Shown: piece by piece, positions 19,521 to 28,097 of the stretch | Position numbering within the stretch: position 1 is the stretch's first letter | Layout of the letters: every line of letters starts with the position of its first letter | Source: CAVTBT01 sp963733065 | GTDB taxonomy: Bacteria; Actinomycetota; Thermoleophilia; Gaiellales; Gaiellaceae | Reading direction: 5' to 3' | Assembly (NCBI GenBank): GCA_963733065.1 | Contig: CAVTBT010000001.1 | Span: forward strand, 460,481 to 524,480 | DNA length: 64,000 nt | Made by a program: the position numbers and the translations under genes | The notes under the pieces: generated by a model | The model's input: only the letters and a program-made list of their open reading frames with translations | Database searches by the model: none | What the model was told of the DNA's origin: nothing

Positions 19521-20198
19521 CTAGCGGCCGACCAGGTCCTGGAACGCGGGCTCGTTCCGGATCGGATCGAAGTCGGTGTCCTCCTTCGCCATGTCGCGAC
19601 AGCCCTCCCACATGTCGATCGCCTGGCGGAGGAGCTCGACCGCGTCGCCGGCCCGGCCCGCGAGGCTCTCGCAGCACGCCACGTTGTAGTAGAGGTACCC
19701 CTGCTCGGGGCGTGCCTCGATGAGCTCGCGGCCCCTGTCTGCCGCCTCCGCGTACCTGCCGGCGTCGTAGAGCGGTCGTACCGAGTCCCACAGCTCGGGA
19801 GCGTGCCGCTGGATCGAGTCTGGCAGCTCCACCCAGGGATGACGGCGTGAGTCGTAACCCGACTCCGTCGGCGGCGGGAACGACTGGTCGGCGAACGAGC
19901 CGACCGAGACGACGATCAGGTCCGGCTCACTCGGCTCCGTGTAGAAGACCTGCGAGCCGCACTCGGGGCAGAAGTGGAAGACATGCTCCTTTCTGTCCGC
20001 CTCGTCCGAGATTCGCGCGAAGTCGCTGAAGCGACCGACGACCTGCACCTGATCCGCGTTGAATCCCGCCTGCATCCCGAAGGCGCTTCCGGTTCGACGT
20101 TGACAGGAAAGGCAATGACAGATGGAGACGGCAAACGGATCGCCCGCGACTTCCAGCCGCAGTTGCCCGCAGTGACAGGCTGCCTCCCTGGTGGCCAT
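19521..20198 (-). CDS. GFA-type zinc domain fused to a TPR end-of-group module
   Basis: This is a 225-residue two-domain protein. The N-terminal half (to about residue 135) is a GFA/CENP-V-like zinc domain with CHCG, CHCLSC and CPEC ligands, related to glutathione-dependent formaldehyde-activating enzymes. The C-terminal about 85 residues are helical: LYDAGRYAEAADRGRELIEA, YYNVACCESLAGR, DPIRNEPAFQDL. A nearly identical module ends the cupin protein at 23.3 kb. The ATG at 20198 is used because the zinc domain starts there; TAGGTT ends 8 nt before it, suggesting a leaderless mRNA. Confidence 0.82.
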   Translation of the reverse strand: MATREAACHCGQLRLEVAGDPFAVSICHCLSCQRRTGSAFGMQAGFNADQVQVVGRFSDFARISDEADRKEHVFHFCPECGSQVFYTEPSEPDLIVVSVGSFADQSFPPPTESGYDSRRHPWVELPDSIQRHAPELWDSVRPLYDAGRYAEAADRGRELIEARPEQGYLYYNVACCESLAGRAGDAVELLRQAIDMWEGCRDMAKEDTDFDPIRNEPAFQDLVGR

Positions 20199-20250
20199 CG
20201 CCGCGAAACCTAGCCGACGACCTCGCCGCACATCACCACGGCGACGAGGC

Positions 20251-20790
20251 TCAGCGTGGCGGCCAGGGAAGGCGCACCGGCCGGTACTCGCCCGGCCAAT
20301 CGGCGTACGCCTCGTCCCCGTCGTCGGTCTCCTTCGAGGCCGACGCGCCGTACTTCGCCGCGACCTCACTCACCGGGTAGAGCAGCGTCTCGACGTCCGG
20401 GCGCGCGCCGATCATGAGAATCGCGCACGGCTCGTCGCCGGCACCGACGATCACGTGGCGGGTGTCGGCCGGACAGTGGAAGTAGTCCCACTGCCGAAGC
20501 GGCCGTTCCTCTTCTTCGACGATCAGCGTGCACTCGCCCGAGAGCACGAGGAAGCCTTCCTGGACGCCCTCCGAGTGGTAGAGCGCGTTCGGGTCGCCGG
20601 GCCAGACGATCTTGACGTTGACCCCGAAGTCGACGAACGGCGCGTCTCGCGCTTCGAGCGGGTACGCGGCGCCGCCCTTCTCCTCGTTGCGCACCGCGAG
20701 CGCGTCCGCGAGGTTGAGGACGAACCAACCGTCCGAGGTCACGTAGCGGCCGTACGGTGTCTCCTCCGAGCGTGCTTCCTTCACGGGCAT
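20251..20790 (-). CDS. Single-domain cupin protein
   Basis: This 179-residue protein is a paralogue of the gene at 17164 by shared GWFVLN, LYHSEGVQEGFLVLSGE and HCPADTRHVIVGAGDEPC. It has one cupin barrel with conserved His, Glu and Gln metal-ligand candidates. The start ATG 20790 has a GAGGAGGGAC SD. It lies 52 bp upstream of the GFA-TPR gene on the same strand in the reading direction, so the two may share a transcript. The substrate is unknown. Confidence 0.8.
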   Translation of the reverse strand: MPVKEARSEETPYGRYVTSDGWFVLNLADALAVRNEEKGGAAYPLEARDAPFVDFGVNVKIVWPGDPNALYHSEGVQEGFLVLSGECTLIVEEEERPLRQWDYFHCPADTRHVIVGAGDEPCAILMIGARPDVETLLYPVSEVAAKYGASASKETDDGDEAYADWPGEYRPVRLPWPPR

Positions 20791-20838
20791 TCGTCCCTCC
20801 TCGGTATCTCTTCTGGATCCGCGGCGGATAATCGCTGC

Positions 20839-21282
20839 GTGACCGGCGACTCCGGTGGCCTAACCCTCCATCTGGAGCGGATTCTGCACACGCGGCCCGA
20901 GCGCGTGTTTGCGGCGTGCGTCGAGCCGGGGACGCTCGCGGAGTGGTGGGGTCCGACCGGCTTCACCTCTCCCAGGGTCGACCTCGACGTTCGTGAGCAA
21001 GGTCGGTTCCGCATCACGATGCAGCCGCCGGATGGAGAGGCGTTCCACCTGCGCGGCGTGTTTCGCGAGGTCGCTCCGCCGCGCCGCCTGGTGTACACGT
21101 TCGAATGGGAGGAGCCCGATCCCGACGACCGAGAGACGGTGGTAGCGCTCTCGTTCCTCGACCATCGCGAGGGAACGAGGCTCGTGGTCGACCAGGGGCT
21201 GTTCGTGACCGAGGCTCGACGTGCCCTGCACGAGGCGGGCTGGACGGACAGTCTCGAGCGGCTCGCGCAGGCACTGGCGTAG
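20839..21282 (+). CDS. AHSA1/SRPBCC-family protein
   Basis: This 147-residue START-like (SRPBCC) fold carries the AHSA1 hallmarks: RILHTRPERVFAACVEPGTL AEWWGPTGF near the N-terminus, the central FRGVFREVAPPRRL-type segment (HLRGVFREV), and LVVDQGLF...GWTDSLERL at the end. These proteins bind hydrophobic ligands or act as chaperone co-factors; the exact role is unknown. GTG 20839 has no SD but GATAAT (20827-20832) ends 6 nt before it, a textbook leaderless arrangement. It is divergent from the cupin gene. Confidence 0.85.
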   Translation: MTGDSGGLTLHLERILHTRPERVFAACVEPGTLAEWWGPTGFTSPRVDLDVREQGRFRITMQPPDGEAFHLRGVFREVAPPRRLVYTFEWEEPDPDDRETVVALSFLDHREGTRLVVDQGLFVTEARRALHEAGWTDSLERLAQALA

Positions 21283-21359
21283 GCCCGAGCGGTCAGGGGC
21301 GTATGGTCCACGCCCTGGACCTGGCGCTCCCGCTGGGCCTTGGACAGCGAGGAGACCTG

Positions 21360-21623
21360 ATGCCGACCGTGATGGCGTACCACGATGTGAAAGACCAGGC
21401 CCACTGGCTTGCCTCGCCGAAGCGCGAAGAGTTCTTCGGCCCGCTGGGCGTCACCAACATCCGAACGTTCGTCGACCCGGAGAACCCGACGCGGGTGGGG
21501 CTGCTCATGGACGTTTCCGACATGGACGCTCTGACGGCTGCGATGGAGACCGGCGGTGCCGCGGAAGCGATGGCATTCGACGGCGTGGTGCCTGAGAGCC
21601 TGGTGATCCTCGTCGAGGCGTAG
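21360..21623 (+). CDS. Hypothetical small protein (87 residues)
   Basis: This is a short soluble protein starting MPTVMAYHDVKDQAHWLASP with a middle VGLLMDVSDMDALTAAMETG, the look of a dimeric alpha/beta-barrel (ABM-like) or antibiotic-monooxygenase-sized fold. I cannot name a family with confidence. The ATG at 21360 has GAGGAG 6-7 bases upstream. It is 78 bp downstream of the AHSA1 gene and may be cotranscribed with it. Confidence 0.62.
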   Translation: MPTVMAYHDVKDQAHWLASPKREEFFGPLGVTNIRTFVDPENPTRVGLLMDVSDMDALTAAMETGGAAEAMAFDGVVPESLVILVEA

Positions 21624-21636
21624 GAACCTGCAGGAC

Positions 21637-22053
21637 CTAGGGCGTCTCGATGGGTGGCGCCGCTGCGTACTCCTCGTCCGTGACGTGGTCGCCCCAGCTG
21701 ACGACATTGCCTGCGTCGTCCGCCTGCTGCATGGCGATGTGGGTCATGAATCGGATCGGGGCGGCGCCGTGCCAGTGGTGCTCACCCGGGTCGAAGAAGA
21801 CCCGGTCGCCGGGCCGGATGACCTCGATGGGGCCGTCGCGGCGCTGGCAGAGGCCGATGCCCTCGAAGACCCAGATCGTCTGGCCGTGAGGATGCGTGTG
21901 CCAGGCAGTGCGGGCGCCCGGCGTGAAGTGGACGCTCGCAGCGCCGATCCGCCATTCGCCAGACGGTGCCGCGACGCTGTCGATATAGACGTCGCCGGTG
22001 AACCAGTCGCTCGGGCCACGAGCGGTCTCGCTGACGTTTCGTGTGATCTCCAT
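21637..22053 (-). CDS. Cupin-domain protein, hydroxynitrile-lyase-like
   Basis: This 138-residue single cupin has motif 1 ARTAWHTHPHGQTIWVFEG (metal ligands His-x-His, Gln, Glu region) and motif 2 GDRVFFDPGEHHWHGAA. The arrangement and the TGDVYIDS start resemble the small cupins annotated as (R)-mandelonitrile lyase-like or associated with carboxymuconolactone decarboxylase; the activity is not established. The start ATG 22053 has a GGAGGC SD. The long frame that continues upstream is a shadow of the YcaQ-type gene. Confidence 0.82.
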   Translation of the reverse strand: MEITRNVSETARGPSDWFTGDVYIDSVAAPSGEWRIGAASVHFTPGARTAWHTHPHGQTIWVFEGIGLCQRRDGPIEVIRPGDRVFFDPGEHHWHGAAPIRFMTHIAMQQADDAGNVVSWGDHVTDEEYAAAPPIETP

Positions 22054-22143
22054 ACGGGCCTCCGGGTGGTCAGATCGGATGTCGGGCGATGGACGACCGC
22101 TGCCCTGGTGAGGCCATTCTCCCTTTGACGTAGCCTCCCCGCC

Positions 22144-23226
22144 GTGCACCGGCTCACGAAGGCGCAGGCCCGGCGCATCGCTGTGCGCGCGCAGCTGCTG
22201 GACGCGCCCAGGCCGACGGAGCTGCTCGCGGTCGTGCAGCGGCTGACCCTGCTGCAGATCGACCCGACCGCGGCGATTGCGCCGAGCGCGGACCTCGTCG
22301 CCTGGAGCCGCCTCGGTTCCGCGTACCAGCCGGCCGACCTCAAGCGTGCCCTCGAGGACGACCGCACCCTCTTCGAGCACAACGCGTTGGTCCGGCCGAT
22401 GAGCGACCTGGGCCTCTATCTCGCCGGCGCGGCCGACTGGCCCAGCTACGACCACTGGCGTGTCTGGCTCCGCGACAACGACCGGTTTCGGCGCGACATC
22501 CTGGAGGTGCTCGGCAGCTCCGGGCCGCTGACCTCCCGCGACATCCCGGACACGTGCGTGGTGCCGTGGGCCTCGACCGGGTGGACCAACAACCGCAACG
22601 TCACGCAGATGCTCGAGGCCATGATGATGCGGGGGGAGATCGCGATCTCCGGACGCATCGGGCGAGAGCGGCTGTGGGATCTCCGGGAGCGGGTGTATCC
22701 GGCCGACGTCGTCGTCCCATCGGTCGACGAGGCCGAGCGGGCCAAGAACGAGCGGAGGCTCGCCTCGCTCGGCATCGCCCGGCAGAAGGCCACCGTCATG
22801 CCTGGCGAGCCGAGCGCCGTCGGCGAGGCCGGCGAGCCGGCGGTGGTCGAGGGCACGAAGGGCGAGTGGCGCGTCGATCCCGCGGCGCTCGATCAGGACT
22901 TCGAGGGCCGCACGGCGCTGCTGTCGCCGTTCGACCGGCTCGTCCACGACCGGGCCCGCGCCGAGCAGCTGTTCGATTTCGAGTACACGCTCGAGATGTA
23001 CAAGCCGGCGGCGCAGCGGCGGTGGGGCTACTTCGCCCTGCCGATCCTCCACGGTGACCGGCTGGTCGGGAAGCTCGACGCGAAGGCCGACCGGAAGACC
23101 TCGGTGCTGCGTGTGCACGCGATCCACGAGGACGTGCGGTTCACCCGCGCCATCACCAGGGCCGTGGAGGCGGAGCTGGCGGATCTGGCGTCGTGGCTCG
23201 GCCTGGAGGCGGTCGAGCAGGGCTAG
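22144..23226 (+). CDS. YcaQ/AlkX-family DNA glycosylase-like winged-helix protein
   Basis: This 360-residue protein is of the HTH_42 (crosslink-repair DNA glycosylase YcaQ) family. The N-terminal LTKAQARRIAVRAQLL is the usual opening. A QID motif at residues 38-40 matches the QxD catalytic signature of the AlkX branch rather than the QxQ of AlkZ. Tandem winged-helix domains fill the middle, and the FDRLVHDRARAEQLFDFEYTLE region is conserved. Family members unhook DNA interstrand crosslinks. GTG 22144 is preceded by TAGCCT 7 nt upstream and no SD. Confidence 0.85.
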   Translation: MHRLTKAQARRIAVRAQLLDAPRPTELLAVVQRLTLLQIDPTAAIAPSADLVAWSRLGSAYQPADLKRALEDDRTLFEHNALVRPMSDLGLYLAGAADWPSYDHWRVWLRDNDRFRRDILEVLGSSGPLTSRDIPDTCVVPWASTGWTNNRNVTQMLEAMMMRGEIAISGRIGRERLWDLRERVYPADVVVPSVDEAERAKNERRLASLGIARQKATVMPGEPSAVGEAGEPAVVEGTKGEWRVDPAALDQDFEGRTALLSPFDRLVHDRARAEQLFDFEYTLEMYKPAAQRRWGYFALPILHGDRLVGKLDAKADRKTSVLRVHAIHEDVRFTRAITRAVEAELADLASWLGLEAVEQG

Positions 23227-23331
23227 AGTCCGTACCTAGATGCGCGGCTTCTCCAGGACGCCCCACCAGGCGGTGGTTACCGACCGCAGCCCGGTGGTAG
23301 CACCCCGAGCGACGTCGACGAAGGGGAGCTC

Positions 23332-23970
23332 ATGAGCGGGTACACGGTCTCGCACCTCGACGAGATCGACGAGATGAACGACGGGCGCCTTCCGTACCGG
23401 CCCGTTCGGCATCACTTCGGCATCACGGGCTTCGGCGTCACGGCGTGGACCGCCAGTGACGCCGGGGAGCGGATCATCAACGAGCACGACGAGTCCGATG
23501 GGGACGAGGAGCTCTACCTCGTCCTGGAGGGGCGCGCTGCGTTCGAGCTCGACAACGATCGCGTGGACGCGCCCGCCGGCACCTTCGTCCTTGTCCGCCC
23601 CGAGGTGACGCGCACGGCGTTCGCCGAGGAGCCGCGGACGACGATCGTCGCTTTCGGCGGCGCCGCTGGAAAGGCGTACGAGGCGAGCGGCTGGGAGGTC
23701 TGGGCGCCGTTCTGGCCGCTCTACGAGAGGGGTGAGTACGCCGAGGTCGCCGATCGTCTCCGCGACGTGGTCGACGCACATCCGCAGTACCCGTTGCTGT
23801 TCTACAACCTCGCGTGCTGCGAGAGCATGATTGGACGCACAACGGACGCGATCGACCACCTCCGGCGGGCGATCGAGATGTCGGAGCGCTTCCGCCCGCT
23901 CGCGCAGGAGGATTCGGACCTCGATCCGATCCGCGACGACCCGACCTTCCAGAAACTGACCGCCGGCTAG
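23332..23970 (+). CDS. Cupin domain fused to the TPR end-of-group module
   Basis: This 212-residue protein has an N-terminal cupin (about 1-115; DEELYLVLEGRAAFELDNDR, then APAGTFVLVRPEVTR) joined to a C-terminal helical module LYERGEYAEVADRLRDVVDA, FYNLACCESMIGR, DPIRDDPTFQKL. The module is plainly homologous to the one ending the GFA protein at 19.5 kb. The N-terminal half senses or modifies a small molecule; the shared module may mediate a common interaction. The start ATG 23332 has an AAGGGGAG SD. Confidence 0.82.
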   Translation: MSGYTVSHLDEIDEMNDGRLPYRPVRHHFGITGFGVTAWTASDAGERIINEHDESDGDEELYLVLEGRAAFELDNDRVDAPAGTFVLVRPEVTRTAFAEEPRTTIVAFGGAAGKAYEASGWEVWAPFWPLYERGEYAEVADRLRDVVDAHPQYPLLFYNLACCESMIGRTTDAIDHLRRAIEMSERFRPLAQEDSDLDPIRDDPTFQKLTAG

Positions 23971-24007
23971 GGCACAACGATCAGCGTAGGCGCGTCGTTG
24001 CGCCGAC

Positions 24008-24682
24008 TCAGCTGCCGGAGTCGCTGCGCTTCAGAACCGTCGTAGCGACCCTGATGCCGAGGCGTCCGGGCATGAGGACGAAGTCCCACACCTGATTGAC
24101 GACGCCGCTGCCGGGTACGTCCTGGATGATCGATTCCACGATGTCGTCGGCGCTCTCGATGAGCTCGTCGCCCATCTCGACGACACCACTCGCCATGCCG
24201 CCCGCCATCGGCACGGCTGCCACGGCGATCTCTCGGAAGATCGCCGGGGAGAGCTGTTCGAGCGTGTCCCGCACCGCCTGCTCGGCGTCTGCGCGCGCCT
24301 CCTCGGCGCTCTTTCCTTCCGACGCGGTGGCGCGTCTGACACGCGCGCGTAGGAACAGCAGGAGCACGACGCCGACCGCGATCCAGACCGCGGCGAGCAC
24401 GAGCGGTGCGAGCCAGTCGGCCATGACATTGGACAGCGCACGCACCGCAGCCGCGTTCGCGAGCGCGAACGCGGTCAGGAATGCGATCACGGCGACCAGC
24501 GCCGCGACGACGTCACGCGCCGCCCGCCGGACCTCGGGCATGCGGCGGGAGGCGGCGATCCGGGTCTCGTGGTAGACCAGCGCGCTCATGTCACGCCCGA
24601 GCTGCTCGAGCAGCTCGGTGACCGACAGCTCGGTCTCGTCGTCGGTGGGAGGAGCGGCAACCGATTCGGCCGTCTCTGCCAT
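24008..24682 (-). CDS. Holin-like membrane protein with long C-terminal domain
   Basis: This 224-residue protein is related in layout to the 16.5 kb holin-like gene. The acidic N-terminus is followed by ELLEQLGRDMSALVYHETRI, two hydrophobic helices (about 57-80 and 88-112), a charged ARRATASEGKSAEEARAD-type linker, and an amphipathic C-terminal region (VVEMGDELIESADDIVES). The function is unknown; an envelope or stress role is a guess. It converges with the cupin-TPR gene; a weak 5-bp stem (23989-24004) lies between them. Confidence 0.65.
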   Translation of the reverse strand: MAETAESVAAPPTDDETELSVTELLEQLGRDMSALVYHETRIAASRRMPEVRRAARDVVAALVAVIAFLTAFALANAAAVRALSNVMADWLAPLVLAAVWIAVGVVLLLFLRARVRRATASEGKSAEEARADAEQAVRDTLEQLSPAIFREIAVAAVPMAGGMASGVVEMGDELIESADDIVESIIQDVPGSGVVNQVWDFVLMPGRLGIRVATTVLKRSDSGS

Positions 24683-24770
24683 GACTCGGGCGGTCGACCT
24701 CCATCCGCGAGCTGCGTCGTTGCGATCCGGCGGTCGCGAGCCTACCCGGTAACGCCACCAGGCTCGTGCG

Positions 24771-25608
24771 TCACATCGCAGGAGCCGACGCGTGGCGGGC
24801 GTAGAACTCCGCGAGCCTCGCGGCCATGGTGCTCGGCTGCTGCAGGTGCAGCAGGTGCGTGGCTCCCGCGAGCTCGAAGGACTCGACGTTCGGCAGCCAC
24901 GAGCACAGGAGCTCGAGCCGTTCCGGAAAGGTCGGCTCGGTGTGCTCGCCGCGAACGGCGAGCACGGGTTGGGTGATGCCCGCGGCGTCCTCCGGTGTCA
25001 GCGTCCATTGCTGGAGCGCCGGGAGCTCCTGGCCGAAGAAGGCGTCGGCGTCCGCGACTGCCTGCTCGAAGATGCCGGGCAGTCCCTCCTCGAGCGGGCC
25101 GCGGTAGCCCGCTCCGAAGACGCCGCGTGCGAACGCGTCGACGGCGCCGGCCCTGTCGCCCGCCCGGTAGAGCTGGATCGCGGGCGCGACGAACTCGTGC
25201 ACGAAGCTCTCCTGTGCTTCGGTCGGCGGCACCGGGCGCGCCGGCTCCATGAGCACGAGCGTGCGAACGGCCTCGGGGGCGTCGAGCGCGAGCTGGAGCG
25301 CGACGACGGCGCTCGAGGAGTGGCCGACGACGTGGGCACGGTCGATCCCGAGCACGCGCATGAGCTCCACGGCAATGGCGTGCGTGCCCGGCCATGCCGA
25401 TCGGGCCGCGCACCCGGTCGCTGCCGGCGAAGCCGGCGCGGTGGTACCGCAGCAGCCGGTGGCCGTCGGCCAGCGCCGGCTCGTGCATGAGCGGCGCGGC
25501 CCAGGCGGCACACAGCCCCCAGTGCACCAGCACCACCGGCTCTCCGTGACCCCGCAGCTCGTACTCGAGCTCGAGCCCGTCGACGACTGCCCGCTCCATC
25601 CTCTCCAT
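24771..25608 (-). pseudogene. Alpha/beta hydrolase, single frameshift
   Basis: ATG 25608 has a perfect GGAGGT SD and starts MERMERAVVDGLELEYELRG, followed by the oxyanion region PVVLVHWGLCAAW. Near 25385 homology moves one frame: GPIGMAG then THAIAVELMRVLGIDRAHVV. The second part holds the nucleophile elbow VGHSSSAVV and the late His in ATHLLHLQQP, and stops at 24771. One surplus base in a GC-rich run explains the break. The product would be about 278 residues, a normal length for the family. It is divergent from a TetR regulator that probably controls it. Confidence 0.72.
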
Positions 25609-25674
25609 CACACCTCCAGTGGAGAGAAATAACTTGATCAAGACTGGAGTGAATAGGCTGCTACTGTAGTAGAC
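25609..25674. promoter_or_regulatory. Divergent TetR/hydrolase promoter with operator-like palindromes
   Basis: This 66-bp gap is AT-richer than the coding sequence. It contains a perfect palindrome CTTGATCAAG (25633-25642) and a spaced inverted repeat CTCCAGT (25614-25620) / ACTGGAG (25643-25649). The first arm of the latter overlaps the SD of the hydrolase. TACTGT (25662-25667) ends 7 nt before the TetR GTG. TetR proteins typically bind such symmetric sites between divergent genes; which of the two is the operator is open. Confidence 0.5.
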
Positions 25675-26328
25675 GTGCGAGACGAGGTCAAGCCCGCGCG
25701 CCGCAGCTACCACTCGCCGCTCCGGGCAGACCAGGCACGCCAGACGCGGAGCAAGGTGCTCGCGGCCGCCCTCGACCTCTTCGTCGATCGCGGCTACGCC
25801 GGCACCACCATCGCGGCCGTCGCGGAACGGGCGGGCGTCTCCCCCGAGACGATCTACCTCTCCGTCGGCGGCAAGCGCGGCCTGCTCGAGGGCGTGATCG
25901 AGACCGCGATCGCGGGCGAAGAGGATGCGGCGGCCCCTGACGACGACTGGTGGGCATCGGTCGCGGAGCTCTCCGGTGCTCCCGACCGCCTGGCCAGGAT
26001 GGTGGAGTACAGCAGCGGCATCCTCGGGCGCACCCGGCCGATCCATGCCGTCATTCGCGGAGCGGCGGACAAGGAGGCGTTCGCCGCGGCTCTCGGTCGG
26101 CGTCTCCTGCACGATCGGCTGACCGCCCAGACCGACCGGATCCGCCGCTACCTCGGCGACGACCTCAGAGAGGGGCTCTCGGTCGCAGACGCCGGGCAGC
26201 GCTATTGCGCGCTTGCGAGCCCGGACCTCTACCACGTGGTCACGGTCGAGTTCGGCTGGACGGCGAAGCAGCACCGGAGCTGGCTTACGGAGCTGCTCGT
26301 GACCGAGCTGCTCGGCGTTCGCTCGTAG
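25675..26328 (+). CDS. TetR-family transcriptional regulator
   Basis: This 217-residue protein has an N-terminal TetR HTH (about 20-65): ARQTRSKVLAAALDLFVDRG, TTIAAVAERAGVSPETIY, VGGKRGLLEGVI. The ligand-binding C-terminal half is not diagnostic (DLYHVVTVEFGWTAKQHRSW near the end). GTG 25675 has no SD and a TANNNT box 7 nt upstream. It probably represses the divergent alpha/beta hydrolase and itself. Confidence 0.92.
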   Translation: MRDEVKPARRSYHSPLRADQARQTRSKVLAAALDLFVDRGYAGTTIAAVAERAGVSPETIYLSVGGKRGLLEGVIETAIAGEEDAAAPDDDWWASVAELSGAPDRLARMVEYSSGILGRTRPIHAVIRGAADKEAFAAALGRRLLHDRLTAQTDRIRRYLGDDLREGLSVADAGQRYCALASPDLYHVVTVEFGWTAKQHRSWLTELLVTELLGVRS

Positions 26329-26372
26329 GAAGAGCGACACACGAGTCGCCGGCATGAGTAGCGTTGCCGTCG

Positions 26373-28037
26373 ATGGTGACGGCAGACGAGATCGCTCGGA
26401 TCACGATTTTCACGGCTCTCGGCGCCGACGATCGAGAGCGGCTGTCCCGCGCGGCGGCCGACATCAGCCTCGTGACCGGCGAGTACGCGGCGCCGGAGGG
26501 CAGCGAACGCGCGCTCTTCGCCGTGCTCGACGGCCGCATCGAAGCGGTCAAGCTCGTCGACGGCATCGAGCGGATCGTCGGCGAGCGGCGCCCTGGTGAC
26601 GTCTTCGGCGAGGTGCCGATCGCGCTGGGCACGGTGTTCCCGGTCGGCTTCCGGGCGGCGGAGCCCTCGCGGGTGATGCGTATCGAGCCTGACGACTACC
26701 ACGCCGTCGCGACTGTGGCGCCGACCGTCGAGACGAAGGTCGTCCGGCTGGCTGCCCACAGGATCGGGGGATCGGCAGGTCTGCAGGGCCTCGCGGCGGA
26801 GCCGCCGCCGCCGCGCGCGATCGTGGTCGGGCACCGCTGGGACGCGTCCTGCGCGGAGCTGCGCCGGTTCCTGGATCGCAATCAGATCACCTTCCGGTGG
26901 GTGACCCCCGAGACATCCGACGCCCACGAACGCTGGGGCGGGCCGCTGCCGGGCGAGGACGACTGGCCCACGCTCCGGGTCATCGACGGCAAGACGGTCG
27001 TGCGACCGCAGCTCCGCCGAGCGGCCGAGCTGCTCGGGCTAGCCACCGAGCCGGCGCAGGCCGAGTACGACACGGTGATCGTCGGGGCCGGCCCGGCAGG
27101 TCTCGCCGCGGCCGTGTACGCGGCGTCGGAGGGGCTGCGGACGATCGTGATCGAGCGCGAAGCGCCAGGCGGCCAGGCCGGCACGGCGTCCCGGATCGAG
27201 AACTACCTCGGCTTCCCGTCGGGCGTCTCCGGGGACGAGCTCGCGAGCCGCGCTCTCATGCAGGCGCGGAGGCTCGGCGCGGAGATCCTCGTCACCCGGA
27301 CGATCACGCGCCTCGACGCCGGCACGCGGCAGGTGCATTTCGACGGCGGCGACGTCCTGCGGGCGAGCACGATCATCCTGGCGTGCGGAGTCGCATGGCG
27401 GCGTCTGTCGATCGACGGCGTCGACCGGCTCGTCGGGAAGGGCGTCTCGTACGGCGCAGCCCGCAGCGACGCCGCGAACACCCACGGTCTGGACGTCCAC
27501 GTCGTGGGCTCGGGCAACTCGGCCGGGCAGGCGGCCATCTTCTTCTCGAACCATGCGCAGAGCGTCACGATCCTCTGCCGCGGCGACGGGCTCGAGCAGC
27601 GCATGTCGCGGTATCTCGTCGACCAGCTCGGGACTCGGTCGAACATCCGCGTGCTGGCCCGCACCCAGGTGGTGGCGGCGCACGGCGACGTCTCGCTCGA
27701 GGCGATCGACGTGCACAACTCGGAGACTGACGAGACGACGACGCTCGATTCGGGCGGGCTGTACCTCTTCATCGGAGCGGACGCCGAAACGGCGTGGCTG
27801 CCGCCCGAGATCGCGCTCGACACGCATGGCTACGTCCTTACGGGCCCCGACATCCGCGACCCGGCGCAGTGGACGCTCGACCGCGACCCGTACCTCCTCG
27901 AGACGAGCGTCCCCGGCATCTTCGCCTGCGGTGACGTGCGGTTCGGGCCCGTGAAGCGCGTCGCGGCCGCCGTCGGCGAGGGCAGCATGGCAGTCGCCCT
28001 CGTGCACCAGTACCTCAGGGACACGGACGCCGGCTGA
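26373..28037 (+). CDS. Cyclic-nucleotide-binding / glutaredoxin-like / thioredoxin-reductase-like fusion
   Basis: This is a 554-residue three-part flavoprotein. Residues 1-135 form a cNMP-binding domain (ITIFTALGADDRERLSRAAA ... PGDVFGEVPIALG). Residues 145-220 form a glutaredoxin-like fold without a CxxC. From about 230 a TrxR-type FAD/NAD(P)H reductase follows with VIVGAGPAGLAAAVYAASEG, the NAD(P)H motif VVGSGNSAGQAA, and FACGDVRFGPVKRVAAAVGE. Where classical reductases have the redox CxxC, this has YGAARSDA, so dithiol chemistry is not expected. ATG 26373 is chosen over TTG 26364; TAGCGT lies 8 nt before it. Confidence 0.87.
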   Translation: MVTADEIARITIFTALGADDRERLSRAAADISLVTGEYAAPEGSERALFAVLDGRIEAVKLVDGIERIVGERRPGDVFGEVPIALGTVFPVGFRAAEPSRVMRIEPDDYHAVATVAPTVETKVVRLAAHRIGGSAGLQGLAAEPPPPRAIVVGHRWDASCAELRRFLDRNQITFRWVTPETSDAHERWGGPLPGEDDWPTLRVIDGKTVVRPQLRRAAELLGLATEPAQAEYDTVIVGAGPAGLAAAVYAASEGLRTIVIEREAPGGQAGTASRIENYLGFPSGVSGDELASRALMQARRLGAEILVTRTITRLDAGTRQVHFDGGDVLRASTIILACGVAWRRLSIDGVDRLVGKGVSYGAARSDAANTHGLDVHVVGSGNSAGQAAIFFSNHAQSVTILCRGDGLEQRMSRYLVDQLGTRSNIRVLARTQVVAAHGDVSLEAIDVHNSETDETTTLDSGGLYLFIGADAETAWLPPEIALDTHGYVLTGPDIRDPAQWTLDRDPYLLETSVPGIFACGDVRFGPVKRVAAAVGEGSMAVALVHQYLRDTDAG

Positions 28038-28097
28038 TCCAAGGCTCTGAACGGCAGGGCCGCGGCCGCACGAGAGAAGACGACTATCGTCGTGAGC

